This document shows, in pieces, positions 43,379 to 52,507 of a DNA stretch of 64,000 nucleotides. The translations under genes and the position numbers were made by a program. Numbering within the stretch: the first letter of the stretch is position 1; every line of letters starts with the position of its first letter. The notes beneath the pieces are model-generated. The model saw only the letters and a list, made by a program, of their open reading frames with translations, was not told the DNA's origin and searched no databases. This DNA comes from Microvirga sp. (lineage in GTDB: Bacteria > Pseudomonadota > Alphaproteobacteria > Rhizobiales > Beijerinckiaceae): NCBI GenBank assembly GCA_029266525.1, contig JAQSWQ010000003.1, positions 1-64,000 on the forward strand, written 5' to 3'.

Positions 43379-43921
43379 TCAACTCGCTCTGGCGCGGTCG
43401 AGCGCCGCTTCGACGGCGGCGCGCTCGGGCGCGCGGCCGGTCAGACGCTCGACGATCGCGGTCGCGGCCTCCGCCGCGATGCCGCGCACGCTCGCCATCG
43501 CCTCGGCGGTGCGAGCGCTGATCGCCGCCTCGGACGCTGCGATCTTGTCGGCGAGCTGCGCCTCGAGCGCGTTGCGCTTGGCGTTGGATTCCGCCCCAAG
43601 CGCGTCGCGCGTCTCCTGCGCGATCGCCTTCGCCTTGTCATGGGCCTCCGCGAGCGATTTCTCGTAAGCTGTGGCTGCCGCGTCCGACTCGTCCTTCAGG
43701 CGCTGGGCGTCGTCGAGATCGGCCGCGATGCGGTTCGAGCGCTCCTCGATGATCGTCCCGATGCGCGGTAGCGCGATCCGCGACATCAGCCAATAGAGCA
43801 GCCCGAAGGCGAGGGCGAACCACAGGAGTTGCGAGGCGAAGGTCTCGCTCGCGAAGGGCGGGAACGCCGCCTTCGCCCCGGGCGGCGTCGCGCCGGTGGT
43901 CGTGACGATGGGTTGGGCCAT
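43379..43921 (-). CDS. F-type ATP synthase subunit b'
   Basis: Second, diverged stalk subunit typical of alphaproteobacteria and photosynthetic bacteria. The 180-residue protein has a Pro/Ala leader ([20 protein letters not shown]), one helix [20 protein letters not shown], and a coiled coil through [20 protein letters not shown] to [15 protein letters not shown]. It pairs with AtpF as a b-b' heterodimer. Confidence 0.92.
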   Translation of the reverse strand: MAQPIVTTTGATPPGAKAAFPPFASETFASQLLWFALAFGLLYWLMSRIALPRIGTIIEERSNRIAADLDDAQRLKDESDAAATAYEKSLAEAHDKAKAIAQETRDALGAESNAKRNALEAQLADKIAASEAAISARTAEAMASVRGIAAEAATAIVERLTGRAPERAAVEAALDRARAS

Positions 43922-43983
43922 GGGCGAACCTTGGTGGCGGGAACGGCATCCGCCCTTCCCGCGCGGTCCTCAGGAGGCGCCGC

Positions 43984-44211
43984 TCAGACGACGAAGAGCA
44001 GCAGCAGCGCGACGAGCAGCGAAAAGATGCCCAGCGCCTCGGTCACGGCGAAGCCGAAGATGAGGCGCGCGAACTGACCGTCGGCAGCCGAGGGGTTGCG
44101 CAGCGCGCCGGCGAGGTAGTTCGCGAAGATCAGGCCGACGCCGACGCCGGCGCCGCCCATTCCGAGACAGGCGAGGCCAGCGCCGATGAACTTCGCAGCG
44201 GTGGGATCCAT
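43984..44211 (-). CDS. atpE: F-type ATP synthase subunit c
   Basis: Proton-carrying ring subunit. The 75-residue hairpin has [20 protein letters not shown], the polar loop LRNP and [20 protein letters not shown] with the proton-binding Glu58. Strong match to alphaproteobacterial c subunits. GGAGCTC before the ATG is a usable ribosome site. It precedes the b' gene by 62 bases. Confidence 0.96.
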   Translation of the reverse strand: MDPTAAKFIGAGLACLGMGGAGVGVGLIFANYLAGALRNPSAADGQFARLIFGFAVTEALGIFSLLVALLLLFVV

Positions 44212-44259
44212 AACAAGAGCTCCTTGAGGGGTTGGATGGAAATGTCCGGCTGGAACGCG

Positions 44260-45021
44260 TCAGTGGCCGGGATGAAGGGCGTCGTTGAGGTAGATGCAGG
44301 TAAGGATGGTGAAGACATAGGCCTGCAGCACCGCGACGAGTAGCTCGAGCGCGGTCAGCGCCACCGTCATGCCGAGCGGCAGGATGCCGACGATCCAGCC
44401 GAACGCCCCGAGGCCTGTCGCGAGCATGCCGATGAAGCCCGCGAACACCTTCAGGGTGATGTGGCCGGCGAGCATGTTGGCGAAGAGACGCACGGAGAGG
44501 CTGATCGGCCGGGAGATGAACGAGATGACCTCGATCATCGTCACCAGGGGCAAGATGTAGATCGGTACGCCGGAGGGCACGAAAAGCTTGAGGAAATGGA
44601 GCCCGTGCTTCCAGAAGCCGTAGATCAGGACGGTGAGGATGACGAGCGCGGCGAGTGCGAAGGTAACGATGATGTGGCTTGTGACCGTGAAGGCGCCCGG
44701 AATCATTCCGAAGAGGTTGAGGACCAGGATGAACATGAACAGCGAGAACACGAAGGGGAAGAATCGCATTCCCTCCTGGCCGGCCGAGCCTCGCACGGTC
44801 GAGGCGACGAACTCGTAGGACATCTCGACGAGCGATTGCATCCGTCCTGGCACGACGGCCCGGTCCCTCGTCGCGAGCAGCGTCAGGAGGGCGATGATGC
44901 CAACGGCGCTGAACATGAAAAGCGAGGCGTTCGTGAAGGCGATCTCAGAGTTGCCGATCCGCCCGAACGAGAAGAGGTTCTTCAGCTCGAATTGATGGAT
45001 CGGATCAATCGGAGAGGCCAT
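44260..45021 (-). CDS. atpB: F-type ATP synthase subunit a
   Basis: Stator half-channel subunit. The 253-residue protein has about five to six helices, with the essential Arg in [20 protein letters not shown] and a C-terminal [40 protein letters not shown]. The start [20 protein letters not shown] is characteristic of this order. It follows atpI by 63 bases. Confidence 0.95.
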   Translation of the reverse strand: MASPIDPIHQFELKNLFSFGRIGNSEIAFTNASLFMFSAVGIIALLTLLATRDRAVVPGRMQSLVEMSYEFVASTVRGSAGQEGMRFFPFVFSLFMFILVLNLFGMIPGAFTVTSHIIVTFALAALVILTVLIYGFWKHGLHFLKLFVPSGVPIYILPLVTMIEVISFISRPISLSVRLFANMLAGHITLKVFAGFIGMLATGLGAFGWIVGILPLGMTVALTALELLVAVLQAYVFTILTCIYLNDALHPGH

Positions 45022-45084
45022 GGCCTTTGCGGTCCCTTCGGGCTTCCATGAACGGGCGCCATCCTCACGACGGCCGGCCCGCGG

Positions 45085-45459
45085 TTACGATCGATACGGC
45101 TTCGATCCCGTCTTGCCCGTCGCTCCCGCGGCACGCACGACGTTGAAGGTGCCGGCCGCGAAGCCAAGCAGAAGGAAGACGATCAAGCCCCCGGGGGACG
45201 TCCCGAGCAGGCGGTCGAACAGCCAGCCGAGGCCGCCGCCCGCGATGACGCCCGCCACGAACTCCGACGACATGCGGAAGGCGCGGCCGATCGCGGAAGG
45301 GCCGGAGGTCGACTGCTCGGGTCGCTGCGGGCGATCCTCGACGGGATCCCGTCGCTGATCGAGCTGCGTTTCGAGACGCTTCAGCCTCGCGGAAAGATCG
45401 TCATCGGAAGCTCGACCAAGACCGCCCTTGCTCCCGTCGCCAGCGTCGTCACCAACCAT
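45085..45459 (-). CDS. atpI: ATP synthase-associated protein AtpI
   Basis: Accessory of F0 assembly and c-ring placement or Mg2+ binding. The 124-residue protein has a charged N-terminal half (LSARLKRLETQLDQRRD) and two helices, SSEFVAGVIAGGGLGWLFDR and GGLIVFLLLGFAAGTFNVVR, typical of AtpI/AtpQ-like proteins. ATG at 45459 is chosen over an upstream GTG-type extension. It is the first gene after the strong promoter at 45520-45548. Confidence 0.85.
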   Translation of the reverse strand: MVGDDAGDGSKGGLGRASDDDLSARLKRLETQLDQRRDPVEDRPQRPEQSTSGPSAIGRAFRMSSEFVAGVIAGGGLGWLFDRLLGTSPGGLIVFLLLGFAAGTFNVVRAAGATGKTGSKPYRS

Positions 45460-45519
45460 GGCGAAACCCGCGGTCGCGAGGGCAAAATCGGTCCCGGGCA
45501 CCCCCCCGAAGCCGGGCGC

Positions 45520-45548
45520 ACCATAGTTTCGGCCCCATGGGGTGTCAA
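45520..45548 (-). promoter_or_regulatory. Sigma-70 promoter of the atp F0 operon
   Basis: On the minus strand TTGACA (45543-45548) and TATGGT (45520-45525) with a 17-base spacer, 6 of 6 and 4 of 6 matches. It lies 61 bases upstream of atpI. The spacer contains a CCCCATGGGG palindrome. Confidence 0.75.
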
Positions 45549-45670
45549 GAACGTGAACGGATGATCTAACTATCTGTATTCCTTATCTTATCCGCTTCGG
45601 AATTGCTCCGGGTGCAATCTTTCGGCCCCGTGCCGGCGCATGTTGCCGCGACCGCCCTTCCTATCCGCGC

Positions 45671-45755
45671 CGTCGTCCCCGGCGGCCGAAGGCCGAGCCG
45701 GGACCCACATCGGCGGTGTCTGGCCGTGGATCCCGGCTCTTCGGCCGGGAATGAC
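45671..45755. repeat. Type B dispersed repeat downstream of smc
   Basis: GTCGTCCCCGGCGGCCGAAG, GGGACCCACA, then GTGGATCCCGGCTCTTCG and GGGAATGACG: the same order of parts as the copy at 41586. About 85 bases, non-coding. Confidence 0.6.
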
Positions 45756-45769
45756 GAAGGGGTGGAGGG

Positions 45770-48700
45770 CTACGCCGCCTCGATGAACCGTTCGGCCTGT
45801 TCGAGGTCGACCGAGACCAGCTGCGAGACGCCGCGCTCGGCCATGGTCACCCCGAACAGCCGATTCATCCGGGCCATGGTGATCGGGTTGTGGGTGATGA
45901 CGACGAAGCGGGTCTCGGTCTGGCGCGCCATCTCGTCGAGGAGGTCGCAGTAGCGCTCGACATTGTGGTCGTCGAGCGGGGCATCGACCTCGTCGAGCAC
46001 GCAGATCGGCGAGGGGTTCGTCAGGAACACCGCGAAGATCAGCGCGGTGGCAGTGAGCGCCTGCTCGCCGCCCGAAAGCAGCGTCATGGTGGTCGGCTTC
46101 TTGCCCGGCGGGCGGGCGAGGATCTCGAGACCCGCCTCGAGCGGGTCCTCGGAATCGACGAGGGTCAGCTCCGCCGTGCCGCCGCCGAACAGCGTCGCGA
46201 ACAGCCGCTTGAAATGCTCGTTGACCACCTCGAAGGCGGCGAGCAGCCGCTCGCGCCCCTCACGATTGAGGCTGCCGATCGCTTGCCGCAGGCGCTTGAT
46301 CGCCTCGACGAGGTCGTCGCGCTCGGTGACGAGCGTCGTGCGCTTCGTCTCGATCTCGGCGAGCTCCTCGTCGGCGCGGAGGTTCACGGCCCCGAGCCGT
46401 TCGCGCTCGCTCTTGAGGTTTCCAAGCCGCGTCTCGACCTGGTTGAGGTCCGGCAGGGGCAGATCGGGCTTGATGCCGGCGAGCTCGATCAGCCCGGCGG
46501 GCGTGGTTTCGAGATTGTCGGCGATCGAGCGGGTGAGCTCGGTGACGCGCGCCGTCGCCGCCTCGAAGCGGGCTTGCGAGCCGGCCCGCGCCTCGCGCGC
46601 GGCCGAGAGCGCCTCGAGCGCCGATCGCGCCGCCCGATCGGCGGCGGCAAGCGCGGTCTCGCCCTCGGCGAGCCGGTCGGCCGCCTCTTGGCGTTTCGCC
46701 TCGGCGGTTTCGATTTCGCCCATCAGCGCGCGGCGGCGCAGGATGAACGTGTCCGGCGCCTCAAGCAGCGCCTTGTGCTCGCCGCGGAGCCGCGCCAGCC
46801 GCATCTCGTATTCGGCCACGGCCGCGCCGGCGCGCTCGGCGCGCTCGCTCCAGGATGCGATCTCGGCCGCGATCGCCTCCCGGCGGCGGGCCGCCATCTC
46901 GGCCTCCCGGACAAGGGTCTGCACGGCTGCCCGCGCCTCCGAAGCCTCGGCGCGGCGTTCGGCCACGACGGTGCGGGCCTGGAGGAGCTGCGATTCAAGC
47001 TCCGGCGCATGGCCGAGATCGCCGAGCGACCTCTCGGCATCGCCGGCGCGCTGCCGCGCCTCGGCCTCGCTTGCCGAGAGCCGGCCGAGCGCCTCCTGCA
47101 GGGCCGAGCGTTTCGTGGCGGCCTCGGCCTCGATACGCTCGGCCTGGCTCAGGCGCTCGCGCGAGAGATCGAAGCCGCGCCGGGCATTGCGTGCCGCCTC
47201 GACGGCGGCAGTCTCCGCTGCGCTCGCGGCGCGCACGGCAGCGTGCGCCGCGTCCGCTTCGGCCCGCTGGAGATCGGCAAGCCGGCGCGCATCGGCCGCC
47301 TCGGTCTCGAGATCGTCGAGCCGGTTCTTTTCGGCAAGACGGCGGGCGGCGGCGGAGGGCGCCTCGGCGGCGGCGACCAGGCCGTCCCAGCGCCACAGAT
47401 CGCCCTCCTTCGAGACGAGACGCTGGCCGGGCTTGAGCAAGGCCCGCACGGTCGAGCCCTCGCCGCGCGCGACGATGCCGATCTGGCGCAGACGCCGGGT
47501 GAGCACGTCGGGACCCTGCACGACGTCGGAGAGCGGCTTCACGCCCTCCGGCAGAGCGGGGTCGTCGTCGCCTTTCCCGTTCGGCGCCCAATGCACGGGC
47601 GCGGAGGAGGCCGATGACGCCTCGAGGTCCTCGCCGAGGGCCGCGCCGAGCGCCGTCTCGTAGCCCTTCGCGACCGTGATGAAGTCGAGGACCTTCGGCC
47701 ACAGATCGCCGGTCCCGGACGAGAACAGCTTCGCCAGCGTGCGGGCCTCGGTCTCGAGGCGTTGCGCGGTGCGCTCCGCATCGTTGAGCGGCCCGCGCGT
47801 ACGCGTTTCGGCCTCGCGCGCATGGGCGAGCGCGGCGCGCGCCTCCCCGGCCCGCTCGTCGGCCGCGCGCAAGGCCTCCTCCGCGGCGCCAAGCTCGGCG
47901 CGCAGCTCGTGGAGCGACGGCCCGCCGCCGGCCTCCGCGAGCGCGGCGAGGTCGCGCCTGACCCGCGCCGATTCGCCGCCGAAACGCCCGGCGCGCTCGT
48001 TCTCCTCGCGCAGCCTGCGTTCGAGCGCGCCCTTTCGCGCGTTGAGGTCCGAGACCTGCGCCTGCAACTGCTCAAGCCCGGCCTCGACCTCCGCCAGGGC
48101 TTCCTCGGCTTGGCGCAGACGCGCCTCCGCTTCGGCCTTGGCCTCAGCGGCTCCGGCGTCCTCGCCGGCGAGCGCTTCCGCCTCGCCTTTGAGGCGCAAG
48201 ATGGTCGCGGCGCCGTCGGCCTGGGCAGCGGTCTGTCGCGCGATGTCGCGGTCGAGATCGGCGATGTGCCGCTCGAGCTCGTCGAGGCGCTGCTTCGAAC
48301 GGCGCTCTTCGGCTTCGAGCTCGTTGCGGGCATGGGTCAGGCGCTGCAGAGCCGCGGCAACGCCAGCTTCCGCCTCGCGCAAAGCCGGAAGGCCGTGGGC
48401 CGCAACGGCCTGGGCGGTCGCGGCGTTCGCCTGCTCGGCCTGAGCGTCGGCGACAGCCTTCAGATCCTGTTCGGCCTGCCGCTCGGCGGCGATTGCCTGC
48501 TCGCGGGCCTCGGCAAAGCCGATCGCGAAGAGCAGAGCCTCGAGGCGGCGGATCTCGGCCGAGACGTTCTTGTAGCGCGAGGCCTGCCGCCCCTGCTTCC
48601 TGAGACTGTCGACCTGCGCGTCGATCTCGCGCAGCACGTCCTCGACGCGCAGGAGGTTGTCCTCGGCGGCCTTGAGCCGAAGCTCCGCCTCGTGGCGGCG

Positions 48701-49225
48701 GGCGTGGAGCCCCGCGATCCCGGCCGCGTCTTCGAGGATGCGCCGCCGCGCCTGAGGCTTAGCGGCAATGATTTCGCTGATCTGTCCCTGCCGCACGAGC
48801 GCCGGCGAGCGCGCGCCCGTCGCCGCGTCGGCGAAGAGGAGCTGCACGTCGCGCGCCCGCACCTCGCGGCCGTTGACGCGGTAGGTCGAGCCCTCCTCGC
48901 GCTCGATCCGGCGCGACACGTCGAGCTGCTCCGAATCGTTGAAGGCGGCAGGCGCCTTGCGGTCGGTGTTGTCGATCGCGAGGTGGACCTCCGCCGTGTT
49001 GCGCGCGGGACGCGTGCCGCTGCCCGAGAAGATCACCTCGTCCATGCCGGACGCGCGCATGCTCTTGTGCGAGGTCTCGCCCATGACCCAGCGCAGGGCC
49101 TCGACGAGGTTCGACTTGCCGCAGCCGTTCGGCCCGACGACGCCGGTCAGCCCCGGCTCGATCAGAAAGTCGGTGGGCTCCACGAAGGATTTGAAGCCGA
49201 CGAGGCGCAGGCGCGTGAGCTTCAC
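45770..49225 (-). CDS. smc: Chromosome segregation protein SMC
   Basis: Condensin core ATPase that compacts and resolves replicated chromosomes with ScpAB. The 1151-residue protein has an N-terminal Walker A, GVVGPNGCGKSNLVEALRWV, then coiled coil (about 170-480 and 660-990) around a hinge at about 500-650, and C-terminal signature LLSGGEQALTATALIFAVFL and Walker B PICVLDEVDAPLDDHNVERY. Start MKLTRLRLVGFKSFVEPTDF is typical. Gene order dciA-dsbA-smc beside mutY fits Hyphomicrobiales. Confidence 0.97.
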   Translation of the reverse strand: MKLTRLRLVGFKSFVEPTDFLIEPGLTGVVGPNGCGKSNLVEALRWVMGETSHKSMRASGMDEVIFSGSGTRPARNTAEVHLAIDNTDRKAPAAFNDSEQLDVSRRIEREEGSTYRVNGREVRARDVQLLFADAATGARSPALVRQGQISEIIAAKPQARRRILEDAAGIAGLHARRHEAELRLKAAEDNLLRVEDVLREIDAQVDSLRKQGRQASRYKNVSAEIRRLEALLFAIGFAEAREQAIAAERQAEQDLKAVADAQAEQANAATAQAVAAHGLPALREAEAGVAAALQRLTHARNELEAEERRSKQRLDELERHIADLDRDIARQTAAQADGAATILRLKGEAEALAGEDAGAAEAKAEAEARLRQAEEALAEVEAGLEQLQAQVSDLNARKGALERRLREENERAGRFGGESARVRRDLAALAEAGGGPSLHELRAELGAAEEALRAADERAGEARAALAHAREAETRTRGPLNDAERTAQRLETEARTLAKLFSSGTGDLWPKVLDFITVAKGYETALGAALGEDLEASSASSAPVHWAPNGKGDDDPALPEGVKPLSDVVQGPDVLTRRLRQIGIVARGEGSTVRALLKPGQRLVSKEGDLWRWDGLVAAAEAPSAAARRLAEKNRLDDLETEAADARRLADLQRAEADAAHAAVRAASAAETAAVEAARNARRGFDLSRERLSQAERIEAEAATKRSALQEALGRLSASEAEARQRAGDAERSLGDLGHAPELESQLLQARTVVAERRAEASEARAAVQTLVREAEMAARRREAIAAEIASWSERAERAGAAVAEYEMRLARLRGEHKALLEAPDTFILRRRALMGEIETAEAKRQEAADRLAEGETALAAADRAARSALEALSAAREARAGSQARFEAATARVTELTRSIADNLETTPAGLIELAGIKPDLPLPDLNQVETRLGNLKSERERLGAVNLRADEELAEIETKRTTLVTERDDLVEAIKRLRQAIGSLNREGRERLLAAFEVVNEHFKRLFATLFGGGTAELTLVDSEDPLEAGLEILARPPGKKPTTMTLLSGGEQALTATALIFAVFLTNPSPICVLDEVDAPLDDHNVERYCDLLDEMARQTETRFVVITHNPITMARMNRLFGVTMAERGVSQLVSVDLEQAERFIEAA

Positions 49226-49240
49226 GGGCGTGATTCGTCT

Positions 49241-49356
49241 CCCTCTCCAGCGGGAGAGGGTGAAGGCGAGAGTGGCGGGATTGAGTCAGAGGAGGCGGCG
49301 CTTACCGCCGCCGGTCGCGGCTTCGCCGCGGATCGACCTCTCCCGCGAGGAGAGGG
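49241..49356. repeat. Type A palindromic repeat between dsbA and smc
   Basis: Arms CCCTCTCCAGCGGGAGAGGG at 49241-49260 and CCTCTCCCGCGAGGAGAGGG at 49337-49356, with GGTCGCGGCTTCGCCGCGGATC hairpin sequence between. It fills the 141-base gap upstream of smc. Confidence 0.65.
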
Positions 49357-49366
49357 GCGCGGGAGG

Positions 49367-50008
49367 TCAGACCCCGAGCATCGGCTTGATGATCTTCTCG
49401 ATCTCGTCAATCGACAGGTTCCCCGTTCGGCGCTCGCCGTTGATGAAGAAGGTCGGGGTCGAGTTGACCTTGAACCTCTCCTCGGCGCGCTTCCGCACGG
49501 CGTTCACAGCGTCATAAAGCTTCTGGTCTTTCAAGCAGCTCTCGAATTTTTCCTGGGAAAACCCTGCCTGCCGCATCATCTGTTGCAGCGCGTCGAGGGG
49601 CTTGTTGCCGAAGGCCCAGCTTTTCTGGCGGTCGAAGAGCAGGTCGGTGACCGGATAGTATTTCGAATCGCCCTCGCAACGCGCCAGCATGAAGCCGGCC
49701 GTGGCCAGCGGGTCGAGCGGGAACTCGCGCAAGATGAAGCGCACCTTGCCGGTGTCGATGTAGCGCTTCTTGAGCTCCGGGAAAGTCTTCTCGTGGAAGG
49801 CCGCGCAGTGGCCGCAGGTGAGCGACGCATACTCGACGATCGTCACCTTGGCGTCGGCCGGCCCGAGCGCGACGTCGCCGAGCGGACCCGGAGCGGCGAG
49901 TTCCTCCTGTGGGACAGCCGGCTGGGCAGAGGCCGGAAAGCTGGGCAGGAGGACGGCCGTCGCCGTCGCCGAGCCGAGGAGGACGAGCGCCTCGCGCCGC
50001 GTGATCAT
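49367..50008 (-). CDS. DsbA-family thiol:disulfide oxidoreductase
   Basis: Periplasmic thioredoxin-fold oxidoreductase. The 213-residue protein has a signal with a twin-Arg start (MITRREALVLLGSATATAVL) and the active site SLTCGHCAAFHEKTFPELKK with Cys65 and Cys68. Later VNSTPTFFINGERRTGNLSI has the cis-Pro loop. CGHC is the form of thioredoxin_4 DsbA relatives, which often serve single substrates. Encoded upstream of smc. Confidence 0.9.
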   Translation of the reverse strand: MITRREALVLLGSATATAVLLPSFPASAQPAVPQEELAAPGPLGDVALGPADAKVTIVEYASLTCGHCAAFHEKTFPELKKRYIDTGKVRFILREFPLDPLATAGFMLARCEGDSKYYPVTDLLFDRQKSWAFGNKPLDALQQMMRQAGFSQEKFESCLKDQKLYDAVNAVRKRAEERFKVNSTPTFFINGERRTGNLSIDEIEKIIKPMLGV

Positions 50009-50090
50009 GAACAACTCCGAAGCGGGTTCCGGAAGGTCGGGTCGCGTTTGCGGTAAGACTTCGGGCCGAATGTGGCAAGGCGACCCGCCG

Positions 50091-50594
50091 TCACGGCTTC
50101 GTGCGGGGGTCCCGGTGCTTGTTCCCCACGACCGCCACGCCAAGCCGCTCAAGCGCATCCCGCAACGGCGCCTCGCTCACGGCCGCGGTCTTCGCGGCGA
50201 GCGCGGTCCGCTCGTCGGCGGTAAGCTCGGGCGGGGGCGCAGCTTTCGCCTTTGCGCGCGGGACCGGGCCCTGCTTCAGCACGAGCCGCCCGACGCAGCG
50301 CCAGCCGTAATGGGCGTTGATGCGCTCGATCAGGAGCGGCGCCATGTGCTGCAGCTCGAGCGCGAAGGCGCTCTCGACGCGCACGATGAGGGTCGCGGGC
50401 TCCGGCCGCGAGTGAAAATCGCCACGCCCGCGACGGGGCCACTCGAGCTTCACCGGACGCGAGAAGCGGGAAAGCCGCTCGCCCGCAATCTCGGGCCATG
50501 CGACGATCACGTCGGCGGCCGCGAAGCCCTGCGCCGCGAGGGCCGGGCCGAGGCATTTGTCGACGAACTCGGCGAGCGGCTTCGGTCTGGGCAT
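50091..50594 (-). CDS. DciA-family protein (DUF721)
   Basis: DciA is the replicative helicase (DnaB) loader in bacteria lacking DnaC/DnaI. The 167-residue protein has the conserved core FVDKCLGPALAAQGFAAADV, then IVAWPEIAGERLSRFSRPVK and the KH-like end ALELQHMAPLLIERINAHYG. The start at 50594 (MPRPKP) is preferred because the upstream ATG at 50651 lies only 8 bases from the divergent mutY start, leaving no room for promoters. The C-terminal ~50 residues are low in similarity. Confidence 0.8.
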   Translation of the reverse strand: MPRPKPLAEFVDKCLGPALAAQGFAAADVIVAWPEIAGERLSRFSRPVKLEWPRRGRGDFHSRPEPATLIVRVESAFALELQHMAPLLIERINAHYGWRCVGRLVLKQGPVPRAKAKAAPPPELTADERTALAAKTAAVSEAPLRDALERLGVAVVGNKHRDPRTKP

Positions 50595-50659
50595 CGGATC
50601 GCGGCGGATTGATCGAGGCGCCGCCTTGGAGGGCGGGCGCGCGGTCGCCATCGAGAGGC

Positions 50660-51757
50660 ATGCTAGCGGTTCTATCCCCTCCCTCAAAGCCCGAGGCCCG
50701 CGAACTTCTCGCCTGGTACGACCGCCACCGGCGCGATCTCCCCTGGCGTGCGCGGGCGGGCGAGAAGCCCGATCCCTACAAGGTCTGGCTCTCTGAGATC
50801 ATGCTGCAGCAAACCACGGTCGCGGCGGTGAAGCCCTTCTACGACCGTTTCCTCGAGCGCTTCCCGACGGTCGGCAAGCTCGCCGACGCGCCGGTCGACA
50901 GGGTGATGCAGGCCTGGGCCGGGCTCGGCTACTATTCACGGGCGCGCAACCTTCACGCCTGCGCCAAGACCGTCGTTGCGGCGCATGGCGGGCGCTTTCC
51001 GGAGAGCGACCAGGATCTGCGCAGGCTGCCGGGCATCGGCGCCTACACTGCGGCGGCGGTCGCGGCGATCGCCTTCGAAAGGCCGACGGCGGCCGTCGAC
51101 GGCAATGTCGAGCGCGTGGTCTCACGGCTGTTCCTGGTCGAGGAGCCGCTGCCCAGGGCGAAGCCGCTGATTCGCGAGCTCGCCCAGGCGCTCGTGCCGC
51201 CCGACCGTCCCGGCGACTTCGCGCAGGCGCTGATGGATCTCGGCGCGACGATCTGCACGCCGAAGCGCCCGGCCTGCGCCGTGTGCCCGTGGCTCGAACC
51301 CTGCGGGGCGCGGGCCGCCGGCGTGCAGGAGGTGCTTCCGCGCAAGGCACCGAGGATCGAAGGGCAGCTTCGGCGCGGCGCGGCCTTCGTCGCCTGGCGA
51401 GCGGACGATGCGGTGCTCTTGCGGACCCGCCCGCCAAGCGGGCTCCTCGGCGGCATGGCCGAGCCGCCGACGAGCGAATGGGCGGCGGATTACGACCCGG
51501 CGAAAGCCATGCTCGACGCGCCGCTCGAAGCCCGCTGGAGGCGCCTCGCCGGCACGGTGAGGCACACCTTCACGCATTTCCCCCTCGAGCTGACCATCTT
51601 CCTTGCGAAGCTCGGCGCCGACGCGAAGGCGCCCGAAGGCATGCGATTTGCCCCACGCTCCTCTCTCTCCGACGAGGCGCTTTCCGGCCTCATGCGCAAG
51701 GTCCTCGCGCATGCGCTCGCAAAGCCGCTCCCCCGAAAGGCCGACGCGCCAGGGTGA
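50660..51757 (+). CDS. mutY: A/G-specific adenine glycosylase MutY
   Basis: Removes adenine mispaired with 8-oxoguanine. The 365-residue protein has LLAWYDRHRRDLPWRARAGE, the helix-hairpin-helix LPGIGAYTAAAVAAIAFERP with the catalytic Asp downstream in AAVDGNVERV, and the four-Cys [4Fe-4S] ligands CTPKRPACAVCPWLEPC. The NUDIX-like 8-oxoG-recognition domain follows (residues about 230-360). ATG at 50660, divergent from dciA. Confidence 0.95.
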   Translation: MLAVLSPPSKPEARELLAWYDRHRRDLPWRARAGEKPDPYKVWLSEIMLQQTTVAAVKPFYDRFLERFPTVGKLADAPVDRVMQAWAGLGYYSRARNLHACAKTVVAAHGGRFPESDQDLRRLPGIGAYTAAAVAAIAFERPTAAVDGNVERVVSRLFLVEEPLPRAKPLIRELAQALVPPDRPGDFAQALMDLGATICTPKRPACAVCPWLEPCGARAAGVQEVLPRKAPRIEGQLRRGAAFVAWRADDAVLLRTRPPSGLLGGMAEPPTSEWAADYDPAKAMLDAPLEARWRRLAGTVRHTFTHFPLELTIFLAKLGADAKAPEGMRFAPRSSLSDEALSGLMRKVLAHALAKPLPRKADAPG

Positions 51758-51866
51758 TGTCCGGTGCGGCGCGCCCGCAAGCCTCGACTGCCGGCAATCG
51801 ACCCGATCCCGCGCGCCGTGACGCACAAACGGCGGCGCGAGCAGCCTGGCTTCGTCTGAAGCCTGC

Positions 51867-52472
51867 TCAGCCGCGCCGCTCGCGCCGGGCCGAGCGCTCG
51901 GGCTTGCCGGCCCCGCCCTGGACAAATCCGACATCGATATCGAACTCGCTCATTCGGGGCGGCACCACGAGCCCATCCTGGACCACGACCACGCTCCCGG
52001 CCGTCTGGCCCGGCGGGATCGATACCGAGACGCGCTGCATCTTCGAGGACAGCACCCGCTCGCCGCGCTTGATCACGAAGCTTACCGGGACGTCGAAGCG
52101 TCCGGGCGAGCCCGCCGGCCCAAGGAGCGCGCGGGCCTCCAGGCCGACCTTGACCAGGATCGAGCCGTCAGGCTGCTCGACGCATTCGCGCGCGACCTGC
52201 CCGACCGAGATCTGATGCCTGAGCGCCGCCGCATCCCCGACCCGTCCGCCCGTGTAGGCGCGCAGCGCCGCCCCGCCTTCGATCACGCCGACCCCGGGGC
52301 AGTGGATCTCGTCGGTGGGCTTCGGCGCAGCCGGCGGCACCGTCGTGCCGCCGTACTTGAACAGGTTGCTCAGTGTCTCGCCGATGCCCTGCGCCGCGGC
52401 CGGCGCCGCGGCGCCGATCGCGCCGGCAAGGGCGAGGATTGCGACGCTGGTGCGAGCATGGATAGGCGTCAT
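51867..52472 (-). CDS. Exported hypothetical protein
   Basis: A 201-residue protein with a Sec signal (TSVAILALAGAIGAAAPAAA) and a mature region I cannot assign: GIGETLSNLFKYGGTTVPPA linker, IHCPGVGVIEGGAALRAYTG, VGLEARALLGPAGSPGRFDV, RVSVSIPPGQTAGSVVVVQD, and DIDVGFVQGG at the end. The pattern suggests one periplasmic beta-rich domain. It lies 35 bases after the ialB stop in the same direction, so the two are probably co-transcribed. Confidence 0.65.
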   Translation of the reverse strand: MTPIHARTSVAILALAGAIGAAAPAAAQGIGETLSNLFKYGGTTVPPAAPKPTDEIHCPGVGVIEGGAALRAYTGGRVGDAAALRHQISVGQVARECVEQPDGSILVKVGLEARALLGPAGSPGRFDVPVSFVIKRGERVLSSKMQRVSVSIPPGQTAGSVVVVQDGLVVPPRMSEFDIDVGFVQGGAGKPERSARRERRG

Positions 52473-52507
52473 AACTTTCTCCCCGTCGATGTCCCAGCCC
52501 GCCGCGG

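Larger units (their letters stand above)
45460..45769. other. Intergenic region atpI-smc
   Basis: Contains the atp operon promoter (45520-45548), an AT-rich stretch at about 45560-45595 and a type B repeat (45671-45755) behind the smc stop codon. No gene is seen. The AT-rich stretch upstream of the promoter could act as an UP-like element. Confidence 0.6.
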
